A stretch of 64,000 bases of DNA from contig OV884009.1 in assembly GCA_930367205.1 (NCBI GenBank), positions 85,395,189 through 85,459,188 of the forward strand. The letters run 5' to 3'. This DNA is from Acanthosoma haemorrhoidale (lineage: Eukaryota; Arthropoda; Insecta; Hemiptera; Acanthosomatidae). Shown piece by piece: positions 24,501 through 36,500 of the stretch. Made by a program: the position numbers and the translations under genes. The notes beneath the pieces were generated by a model that saw only the letters and a list, made by a program, of their open reading frames with translations, had not been told where the DNA came from and searched no databases. The first letter of the stretch is position 1. Each line of letters opens with the position of its first letter.

Positions 24501-27500
24501 ATGTATTGTTTTTTACAAAGAGAAACTCTGGGAGCAATTAAGTTAATTTCATTTAATTCTCCTTGACAAAGACAAATATTGCTAGACGATCGAACACACC
24601 TCTCATTGCATCCAAGTTCACATGCTCCTGAAACCTTGGTACAATTGATTGTTTTTTACAAAGAGAAACTCTGGGGGCAATTAAGTTAATTTCATTTAAT
24701 TCTCCTTGACAAAGACAAATATTGCTAGACGATCGAACACACCTCTCATTGCATCCAAGTTCACATGCTCCTGAAACCTTGGTACAATTGATTAAAGACA
24801 CATCTCCTCGGAGTTGACTTCGATTAAGGACACATTTCCTCGGATTTGACTTCGATTAAAGTCACATCTCATCGAGGTTGACATTAATGTATATGTCTAA
24901 TTACCTCAAGACGAAGAGAAAATGTATTGTGATAAATTATACCACTTAAAGCGCCCCTCAAGGTCCTCTCGCCGAGGAAACCGCCCGAAAATAAACAACC
25001 TGAACTACGTCAAAAACACATACGAGAATGTCGTCGCACAGCTGATTAATATGTCTACTACTGATGATAAATTATACTACTTAAAACGCCCCTCAAGGTC
25101 CTCTCACCGAGGAAACCGCCCGCGTCAACGCGGAAGTAAACAAATATAAGACCAGTCGAGCGGAAGTCAACGTCATCAAAGGTCAAACCACTCCAATGAA
25201 TGAAACGACCTATATATTCACAACCGATGACGACAAGGATCGAATTTCTTAATGAACACACCTGCCCTCACACCTGCTCCGCGCTGTTGCCACCCCTCAT
25301 CAACAGCGTTGCCACATCGTGATTCTAATCCGTATTCAACCAGTCAAGGTCAACCAAAACCGGTATTTCATAACATAAACAAACCCCCCCCTGGCCCTAG
25401 CACAACACCCCTCCCGCCTGAGCAAGGGGGGTCAACGACCCCAAGGTCATACGGGACCCTGCTACAGCACGCCTCAAGGTCATTTCCTTCGTGCTCTTAC
25501 TCAACCCGCTAATCTGTACTACTCAAGTGCATTTTACTGCATGATGGCATTTGTTTGCTATGAGGTTTCAAGTTTTTGTTGAACTGATCAGGCTGATTTA
25601 TAAGTTCGGCCATTTGGAATTGTTTAGACTGGTGTTCAGAATTCAGTCGTGCAAACATTTGTGCAGACATTCATCAAGTTTGTTTAAGCTGTTTGTCTAA
25701 GGAAATAAGTCATCACCCTGGAAAAAGTCTGGTAGATAGATGTAGAATCAGTCACAGCTGTTTCGTAAGTTCCTAATTCCATTATATCCTTTATTTACCT
25801 ATTACCTATTCCTATTTTCTGCTAATAAATAGCAACATTCATAATACTTATTCATGTAATAAGTGTTAATATGTTTATAAGTAATATTCAATGTGCTCAA
25901 TCAAGTCTGAGGTAAGATTTTGTTTGATTGGGATTTATTTTGTTCCATGCGTTGTTATCTAGACCCCATGTTTACCTACCAGATTCAATTTATTCATTTT
26001 TTTAATTAAATTTGGCTAATTATTTATTAATTTTTATTTTACTATATTACTGTAGAATATTGTAATAAAATAATGGATAAACAAATAGTAATTTTCAAAA
26101 TATAGGATATTTAATATACTACTTAGTTTATTACTTACTTATTTCCTATATTTTTTAACCTACTATCTTTAAACCTAGTTTATATCTCTTGATATATTGA
26201 TATAAATATAATAACCATTTATTTCCCTGTTTTAATTTTAGATCAAGACGATGGCTATTCAGTCAAACATGTTGCATATGCACGCTACCTCAGAAATCAT
26301 CGATTAATCAATGAAATTTTTTCTGATTCTATCGTCCCTGATGTTAGGTCTGTAGTCACAACAGCCAGAATGCAAGTTCTTAACCGACAAGTCCAGTCCT
26401 TAACAATGCATCAGGTATATAGTTTTTATAACCATAAATTTTTTTTGTTGTCATATTTGCATAAAGCCTTGACAACTGTCAGCCTGTACTGATTATACAG
26501 GCCCAGTACTAACAAGTGTGTAGGACCTGTTAGATTTTCACCAAGATCAATAGAATGAATACTTTTAGCAAATAAAAGCAGAAAGCATAAGTTTTACTTA
26601 AATAAAATGAGGAAAAAAAAATCTTTATTTTGGTTGGTAGTGTAATGTGTGTTTTTTTTGTTACATGGGGGAACCCTCCCCCCTAAAAAAAAAAGTTAAA
26701 AATACGCTTAAAATTGGCATATGCAAACATATATTTTATTGAATAAACTAAGTAAGTTACTTCAACTGACAGATAAATGAAATAGTAACTAATATCTACT
26801 ACTCAAAAATACCCATAATATGGGTGCTTAAATTGCTGCATTGTCAGATTAATAGGTGAAAAAAAACTTAAAAGGTCTAGATTTGAAAATTGGGAGAGAA
26901 GGAGATATTGTATAATGCTAATAGGGTTGGAGTTCCATAGATTTACAGCATAGACTAGGAATGGGGCGATCTCATTTTGCAAGATTTTGTGGGAAAATTT
27001 GATTTGGAGAAGTTTATATAGGTAAGAGTGATTTTTGATGGAGTTGTTAATGAAAGAAAGTATTGCTGACAGGAAGAATGATATAGTCATATTAGTTCAG
27101 TTTAGCAGTGGGTCGAAAGAGCTCATAACTTAAAGTGTAGTTGAGAAGTCCTACAGAACTGTACAACTCCGACTGAATTGATTTTTAAATTTGGTATGCC
27201 TTTAGTTGATTTGTCAGTGATTTATTTCTTATAAGAGTATATTTAGGTTCAAGTGATTTTGGACCACACATGGAGAGAGTAAGTTGATATCTTTATTGAT
27301 ATGTTCAAAGTTTGTATCAAAGTCTGAAGGATGAAAAAAATGGTAAATTTGGAATTCATTGGCATGCAGATAGTACTTACAGTTTTTTAGGATGTTTGGG
27401 TAACCATGCAGATAAAGGGAAAAGAAGCGAGACTAAGATAAACCTTGTGGTACACCTTTCAGGATATCTCCGGAGTTAGATTGAGATTGAGGGTTGTCAA

Positions 27501-30500
27501 AAATTGTCATGGGCTGAGCAAGACTAGAGAGGAAAGATTAAAGAAGCCATTTTAAGGAGCTTTCGGAGAGAGTGGTTGGAACATTTTGGAATTAAAATAA
27601 TATTTGTTTTTTTCTAGATGTTTGTTAGTGAGAGAGTGTTTGTATATATGCAGGATATATGTTAAAGTGACTGGTAGGTTTAAGTTAATGTAAAAAGCAG
27701 GAATTTTGTCAGTATCTTATGACATTTAAGTCTAGTTTGAAGTCGGATGTTTTTAGGAGTGATAACCAGTAAATAGAAATTTTATGGATGAAGAGGTTTC
27801 GCTATATTGTGAAAAAAAATTATTTAGGAGGAGTGTGTTAAGGAAGTGGACTCCCCCGAAAAAACATGATTTAAGAACTCAAGGCAGATAGAAGAGGGAA
27901 AGGATATGGTTTTAGATTTCCTGCAGTCCAGCTTTCAAAGAACTTGACCATTTTGCTTTAGTATCTTGAGCAGATTCCAGATTTCTCACTTACAGATTCT
28001 CCTTCGATGACAATACTGATGTAGGTAGGGATATGGTAAAGAAAAGTTTGGGTAGATAGCCAAATCCCCCCCAATCCCTTTTAATTGGGAGACATGATTC
28101 CCCTTAATTTAGGAGGCTTGGAAATCAAGAGTGTGGGCAAGGTCAACCCTGAAGTAGGTTTGTCTCCTCAGGGATATTGAAGAGTATAGCTCGACCAGTT
28201 CAGTTAGTAAGGTGGCTGCATCACATACCTCAATTTTCAAGGTCTACTCCTTTCCTCCTCTGTCTCCACACCTCTCTGTGTGGGATAGGCTTGTACAGGT
28301 GATGACCCTACTTATGGAGCTGTAGAGCCATGGTGATAGATAGGAGCACCCCTCAAAAATTGAGGAAGGTGCACTGACCATCATCCCCAATATCAACTAA
28401 TCAAAATATACCTACTTGCCACCCCTGAGATATTAACCCCTTTTTATTTATTCTTATATTACCACCAAATTTGTCACAAATACTATCTAGCCTCACACTA
28501 GGGGTCACAACTTCGAGGCTAGGACACTTTATCCATTTAAGATCAGGTATCCCAGTTAAATGCCTATTGTTTTACATAAAAAGCTGTTTGAAAATCCAAT
28601 GCAATGTGGGATAACACAAGCTGCTTACAAACAATTGAAAACTGTGCATTTTAATGAGTCATTTTTTTGTGGTATACGTCCCTCTGTTAATTAGTAATAA
28701 TTCTATATTTTAATATTTTTTGTTTATCAACAGAAAAAACTGGAAGCAGAACTTCAACAGACAGAAGAAAAATTTGAAGCAAAAAAACGTAAATTTTCTG
28801 AATCAAGTGAAGCTTTTCAAGAAGAATTAAAAAAAGTAAGTAATAGTTATTCATGAAATAATTTACTCAATTCTTTCACCCTTACAATTACTTTTTTTCA
28901 TAAATCAAGACTTATATCTTCCCTAGAAAATTATCACATTCATTTATCACCTTTATGGCTGAGGCCGATATTATTAGGTTCCTCGCAGAGAGTCTTTTCT
29001 TGTGGTTTCCCAGTCTTTTCTGCTTAGCTGCTTTCCTTAATTACCATTGTAATTTATAAATAGAAATCTGATGAAATTGTACGCATTTTATATGTTAGTA
29101 AAATTTTCTTAGATTGTAGCTGTTAAAATTTTCAAAACTGAGCATCATTATAGCTCCGGTTTTTTTGTAATGCGCTAGATTGAGGTTGTACACCTCTCTC
29201 CCAAGTTAATTTCTCCCCCCTGCTGTAATTAAAATGCCATCTTTAGAAAACTGCCTTAGCGGTTATTGTGTTAGGTAATGCAATGGTCATCATACACGTA
29301 AGTGTAGTTATCTGATTTACGTGTTAATACGATGTGGACGATTCTGTGCAGGATTAAGTAACAAAGAGCTAAAAAACGCCGGCCTTCCGTCTTTTGTAAC
29401 TCTAAGTTTACCATATTTTTTCCCCCTTTTCCTCTTCTCTCAAATAAATTTTTATTTACACTCATTCTCCATGAAATATGAGACCACTTGGTGATGATAT
29501 ACGGTCTGTTGGCACTACACGTACTCATCACCAGTGAAACAGAAATCTCACAGAGTTTTGCCGCCATCCGACTCAGTTGCCACATCAGTGGAATAGTTGA
29601 AACCTCAACCAGGACCATATTCTGGTCCAACTCGAGAATCTCCATTTTTCACCCCAAATTCTTTCGGGTCATTACTACAAGTCTTGTCAGACCATGACAT
29701 GAAGATTACAGCTACTCCCAATAGACCAAAACCACCTCTGGTATATGTCCAAAACTGGCAATATTGCTACATGAAAAAAACATTGACATTGGACTTATTA
29801 CTAAAACACAACTAACTGCTAACAGATCCCTCAAAAACCCACAATTCCAGGGTTACCAAACAGACTATCCTGATGCAACATCACATGTTAACCTTATCCA
29901 TCATCCCTTTCCCATCATGTCATCTCCTTGATTGCTTATGATTTCCTACAAGTCTTCATGAACTCAATTGAACATAATTTCCTTGTGGGTGGAGAGTTCG
30001 TTCTTCAGTGCAAAGCACCAACAATGGTGCTCAAGAACCACTAACATCCGACAGACTTCTTTTTCATCCAGAAACTCTACCACTTTCTCTTCTCATACTT
30101 GGGCTACTGGCCCCAATAGGAATTTCAACACTCTTGATTTCTTCATCCAACATAGATTAGGAATGATAAATTCATCCATTACATGGCTCAATGACCTCTT
30201 CTCTGATCTTAGCCCTTTACTCCTCACACTTTCTCTATACCCAATCCCCAAACTACCTTCTCCTTCATTCATCAGGGGCCTTGTCAATTGGAACCTTTAC
30301 CGTGAACGTTTAACTGATACCATTGATCTTAGAGTTACCCTAAAAACCCCTCAGGATTTAGACAATGTGTGGTACAATCTTTTACTACCTCAGTCCACCA
30401 ACAATTTGCTTGGAATCCATCAAAGCCTTGACCTTATCCGAACGTTCAGGACAAAATTTCTTTACTTCCATCTTTGAACGCCTCTTGTTCTTATTTGAGT

Positions 30501-33500
30501 CCAAATGCCTCCTTCCTAGCCATCAATTTGGCTTCTGTTTGACACTCCACTGCTCATCAAGGTCTCTGTGTTGTTGATCATATATCATCTGCACTTAAAA
30601 GCAAATTCTAACCTTTCTGGACGGAGCTGAGGCTTTTGAATGGGTATGGCCTGCAGATTTGCTATACAAGCTAAAAATCTCTTTACCACTGACGGGTCAT
30701 CAGGAGGAGGTCTAGTAGTCCTAGTCCTGGAGATGGAGAGAGAGTTGAATAGTCTATTACCTGGATGATTGCTTGGTGACGGGTCTTATTATTATGCTAT
30801 CTGAGTCCATATCTGTTAGATATGTACCCCAACAGTGCACTTATGTTTAGGGGAAGAGGTACAGGCTAGGTTTTATAGGTAGTTTACGTGGTCTTGGAAT
30901 GGCCATAAGTTCACACTTAGTATCTGAAAGTAGGCAAAAGGTGGTTTGGACTGTAATACAGACTACTTTAAAGGAACTTACAACCTCATACTAGAAAATA
31001 AGTGAGATGTATGTAAGCAGATGCTAAAACCAATTTGGACTTACAGACTAGAACTATAGGGGGGCCTTAAACACAGACAAATCTTTGAAAATCAGATGAA
31101 TACAGACATTCAAATCCTAAGTCCTCAGAACATTAATATTAATAAATTCTCACGTCCCAATTAATAATGCTATTCAAGTGTATTGTAAATTTCGAATTAA
31201 GATTTTATATATATATTTATAACACTGGCTTTGGAGACAGTGTACCATTTTAGTGGCAGTCAATTGCAAGTTTACTGACAGCTTTCCTTGTTATCTACTG
31301 TAAATATGTAAATCTGTGTTCTGTGATCTTCGAAACAGGTTACAGTTTCAACTTAGCATACAAAAATTAGGTAAACCGCAAACCACATGAAAAATTTAAA
31401 TTTTTCACCTTAGGGCAGGATTTGAACTAACATCACTATGGTTGGGGAGTCCACATATGATAGTTACAGATATTGTTAACTGGTAGCTAATAATAGCCAC
31501 ACTGATGCTAAGGATGCATGTAATTGTTTTGGCATGTCATCCTCCAGACGCTATGGATGTATATTTTCATCCTGACAGTCTGTGCTTCATATACTAAGAA
31601 TAAATATATTTTCCTTGCTGTTGTATACATTTTAAGTAACCATAGTTTCTTTGAATAGTGAATAGATGGCAGACCTTCACTTTCACCCAATATTTCTTTG
31701 TGCTTATGGCTAAGCACTAAGAATAGATTACGTACAAAGCTAACTTAAAATTAGCTATACAGTAAAAAATAATTAATTCATGAAAATTAAAAGTTGTGTA
31801 AACAAAATTCAAGCATGGATAGGAAAAGAAATAAAAAAATCACATGAAAATAAATAGTTAAAAAAAAAGTTAATTTTCTTCACTTTTATAAAAATATATA
31901 TATATATTTTTTATTAGCCTAACTACAATCCCATATTCCCTTATTAGAACCGACAATGATAAACTTACATATTATCAAAGGCTACTTGAATTTCTAAATG
32001 ATATGGGATTAAAGCTCATAGCCTGAACTGATAAAAAAAAGTCTGTCTGGAGAGCTCAGACCTCGAAAGCCAGGGTATCTTCTGCCATTCACTTGCAAAG
32101 AGTTAAACAAAATATAAAATAATCAAATGCCTTTCAACAGAAAACACTGTTTTATTTACATTATGAACAACTTATTTAATCATACAATGAAGGTACTGTT
32201 CCATTAATATATTTGATTAATATAATATTTTAATATTTGCTTACCTTACCTTTTTTTTTGATTTTGTTATTTATATTATTTAAATGTAATTCATTTTCCT
32301 AAGCATTGCCAAAGAGCTGTAGACGAGGAAACTTATCAGAAAATGGTGGAAAGGCAAACTGAAATTTTAAGAAAAGAAAGAAATCGTGGTACATTGATGA
32401 ATTCTGAAGAGACGAGAAAAGAAGAAGCTTCCTCTACAAGTGATTCTGGAAATGGAATTAGAGAAGTAGAACCTGTTACTGCAACTTCTTCAGGTGCTGA
32501 AGAGAACATAAGCGCTTCAAGTGAGGTAGATAATAATTTTCATCTAATCTCATCCTTTAATTTATTTCTTGTTCAGTATTTTTATAGACTTATTCAGATA
32601 GAATGTTAAATCAAAATCTATCATCTTCTTTTCTTAAACCTAAACCGATTTCCAACAAAAACACCAATTCTTATCTAATTTAATGGCCAAATATGAACTT
32701 ACAGTTTAAGTTAATTTATTACCAGACTATGGCCTTTGATAATTAATGTTCCATAAAGCTGCCATTTCTCACCAGCTGGGTTTCTTTTCCACCTTCTAGT
32801 ATTTTCTGTTGGGTGTTTCCTAGGTTCCATTAGGTCTGAAATCAAAAGACTGCTTGGTACCACCAATGCATTATGGATATTAAATCAACGATAATAAAGA
32901 ATTTCACATGATATTTAAAATCCACAATTTAATTCACCTTACTTTGACCCTGTTTGATCCCTCTTAGGGTTTTAAAACTAATGTAATTGAAATGAGACCT
33001 GGAATATATAAGTGGAATCACAACCTGAACCCAATACATCTGTAAAATTTCAGTGTGATTGAATCAATTTTATATTTATATCATTGTTTATAAAGACATA
33101 GGAAAAAGTTTAGATCTGGTTGACTAATTGTATTATTTACATAAGTTGCATCTATTGCCTGTAGTTTAATTATAATGTAGATTAATTTTGTAACCAAGTT
33201 TTGCTTATTTAGAATTCAGAGGGAGAAAGAGCCGAGCCATCATCTGTCAAAGAAGAAACATCTAGTACATCTAATGGATCTGCAACTGCCTCTTGTACAA
33301 CAACTGGACAGTCATTAAAAAGTGATATACAGTTAAATAATTCCTCTGTGCCATATACAGTACCACCTATTACATCGGGATTTCAAACACAATATTCTAG
33401 TGGATATTCAAATCAAGGGAACATTGCAATTCAGCAAAATCAAATGCCTCCACCATCACCATCACCACAAACATACTATTCTTCTCAGCAGTATTCAGGT

Positions 33501-36500
33501 GTTTCAAGGCATCAATATCCTTATAATCAGCCATTTTCTCAATATGGTAATCCATCTGCACCCCCTTTGCATACCTATTATTCTGGATACCAGCAGTACC
33601 CTGGGCATCATATTCAAACACCTCGTCCACATCATTATAATATTCCTTCTCAAGAATCTCCAGTTCAGGTAAGTTCCTAAATTAGTATTAGAGTATATTT
33701 AAATACAATATATGTTATAAATATGATTTGTTTTGAGACAACAGTTTTATTATCTCGTAGTTAAGATTAATCTGATAGACTAAATTATAAATGTTATTAT
33801 TCAGTGGTAAATTCTTCGTCTTTGAAAGGTGGTGATGCTGCGTAGTTAAAAAGAACAAGAAGATTTAATTAATTCTGAATGAAAGGGTGTTTTTTATCGA
33901 TTTATAGCCAAGCTTTCAGGAACTCTCCAAGAGTCTTAAGTTTTGAGGCATTATAACGTTAAGGTCACTCATAGAGACAACTACCACAAATCGTATACCT
34001 TTTTTGCTTGCTGTTTTACTACTTTTCTTATGTTCTGACCCATTGTTTTGACACTCTCCTATTGTTTCTATTCCTCTTGAGCTTTTTAGCTTTTTATGTG
34101 ACTATTTTCTTCTTCACTTTCTCCTGATTCCCTTAACTGAATATATATTTTATTTTTTACTTCTTAAGGACTCTTTTTGTGCATTCTCACAATACAAATT
34201 GTTTTATTTTATTTCAGTAATTGTGAATATTTTTTCTAAAGGAAAAAATCTAATTGCTAAAGGTTGTCTTAAGAAATCCCAACGATTAGTGGCCTACAGT
34301 TGAACCAGAAGATTGTGTACATCTGCCTTTGAGCATAATGGTTATTCCATTTAATGACCAATATAGAGTACTGGAACTTTATAATTCTTTAATCCATACA
34401 AGCTGTCAGTTCATTCTTCTATTTAACTCCTAGTAGTCCGAAGAAAAGTGAGGTATACATATAAAAAAAAGAAACTAGTAAATAAAATGAAGGGAAAAAA
34501 ACCACTCTTATCAGAAAAGCTACAACAGTATAGAAACACATCCACTTGTTTAACATACAGCATAACCCTTTAGGCAAGTAAAACGTGTAAGCACATCTTC
34601 CCGTATTGAACCGTGTGGATATCTTATGTAAAACAGTAACCATATGTGTTATTTGTCATTAACAAATCTGATTCAGTATTTAATAAATCATTACTAGTTT
34701 AAGATAAATTTTAATAATTTCTTTATAATAATTTAATAAGAACATTCAAAATCCGTTTATTGTTTAAAAATTGTATTTAAATTATGACTATAATTTACAG
34801 GCTGGACCTTCTGGCATGTCAAGAAATGAAGATGAAGGTTTAGGTATGTTTTTTTCATATAATTTAAAGGCAGATTAGTGATAAGAAATAATAAAAATAT
34901 TTTTTTAACTCAACATTTAAAAAAAGAAAATTTATGTTAATGTCCATTATTAAATCAGTGTAACACAGTACATACTTCTTCTTTTCACTTTATGTAGTAC
35001 CAAACTACAGGACAATTTCGAAAAATAAAACTGAAAAATGCTCTATTATTTTAGCATTATACCACTAAAGAAAAATTGTTTAACTAGACAATTAAGACTT
35101 AACTTCCTTTTGAAATATAGAAGTCAAATTTATATATAAAGCATTTAATCAACCATTTGTTTTCCAAATCAAGTTTCAGCTTTCTGTTACATCCAATAAC
35201 TTCTCATGAGCATTTAAATTATCATTGTTATGTTAAATGTTGTGCAATATTGTTTATGATATTAAAACTCCTTCTATAGGGTGTCCCAGAATTAACGTAA
35301 GGTTTGAATTCGCCGCCATTTATGTAGTAAAGTGCTGGCAACCCAAAAAAAAAAACAATTTGACAGCTGACAGTTTAATTAAAGTAAAATTGGAGTGTTA
35401 CACGATAGAACAACGTGTCTTTATTGTTGAACATTATCTCAAAAATAATGAAAGTTTGGCGGCCGCAGTTCGAAAATTTCATACAAAATATGGTCGGAAT
35501 AGTGTGAGGCTGGTCAAGCAGTGACTGTTACTGGTGCTCGATATCGTGATAACACTTTGTGCTGAAATTGGATGATATTGATGTGGCCAATATGTGGTTT
35601 CAACTAGATGGTGCCACATGCTATACAGCCTGATGAGGGGAGGGGTAACTTTGGATCCCAAAATGCTAATCTCCAACCCTGTTTCGAACTGATATTCGAA
35701 CACTAGCAAAGGGCACTGGAACGGTTAGATGGCTGAAAAGGAGCTTGACGGTATAGGGAACAAACTGTAATTAGCTGATAGAAAATAAAATTATTGAAAA
35801 CAAAAATCATATAAATAAAAGGTTTGCCCAATAAGACCAGATAAATAATAATAAAAGGCAACTGCAGAATTTGTGCGCAATATCAATATTATTTACTATG
35901 AGTACAAATAACATTACATTAATTTAAAAAAATACCCCTAGAAATAAAATCAATTCAAATAAACTATTAATAAAAATTAACAGATCGATCTGTACAAGTT
36001 AATGAACATTGTATATTTAAAAACAAAACAAAAATATTATTATAATAACTAATATGGTAAGTAAACAACTTTTTGATTAGCATTGTCAATTGTATAAATT
36101 GTCTTTTAGCTCGTTGATAAATATTTTATTGGATGAGATAATGAGACAAAATAAAATGTTCTACTTCCCGAGCCGCCAATAGTGTTGCTTGTTCCAAACC
36201 GTCCTCGATGAAGCAAGATGTGAGAAGATACTGTGATATCGATGGTGCGGAGAGCATCGATGGTCGATAGCATGAGGACTAGTAAGGTCCCTGTCGACAA
36301 GCTATGGTGGGCTGACTGTCGGAGCTGTATTATGACGCGTACCTTGTTGATCTGCTTCTTCTATTCTTTATTATTATTATTCTATAGTATTCTTTATTGC
36401 GAAACAATAAAACAAAATAAATGTTTTGCCTTCAATAACTTTACCCTCGAGAGAAACAATAAAAACTTTAATATTAAGGCCTTAACACAGTCCATGAAAC

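Larger units (their letters stand above)
24314..24985. other. Right-end accessory region of the Polinton
   Basis: No confident gene. It contains a 19-codon plus-strand frame with two similar halves (24401-24460), a 143-bp tandem duplication (24506-24793), a 32-bp tandem repeat (about 24793-24880) and a partial copy of the TIR (24941-24987). On the minus strand the duplicated unit can be read as a six-cysteine peptide, without an ATG. Confidence 0.5.
10437..25523. mobile_element. Polinton/Maverick (endogenous adintovirus-like element)
   Basis: 15,087 bp with mutually inverted ends starting AGTAGTACAG and a perfect 6-bp direct repeat CAAGTG at 10431-10436 and 25524-25529, the duplication size typical of Polintons. 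It carries the full core set: PolB, chromodomain integrase, packaging ATPase, adenain protease, major and minor jelly-roll capsid proteins. Accessory genes are a PLA2 protein, a fibre-like protein, two BIR-domain proteins and several small frames. Left to right: BIR1 and an unknown protein (+); broken small gene, BIR2, capsid cluster (-); ATPase to integrase (+); PolB and small protein (-). The nearly identical TIRs and open large genes indicate recent insertion. The element fills most of a BAP111 intron, so it would be removed by splicing. Confidence 0.97.

Noticed and set aside
28180..28430. C/T-rich block considered as a SINE
   Set aside because: No A and B boxes in correct spacing, no second copy in the window and no target duplication.
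33397..33672. Frames of 77 and 90 codons, one His-rich
   Set aside because: Shadows of the Pro/Tyr/Gln-rich BAP111 exon in other frames and on the other strand.
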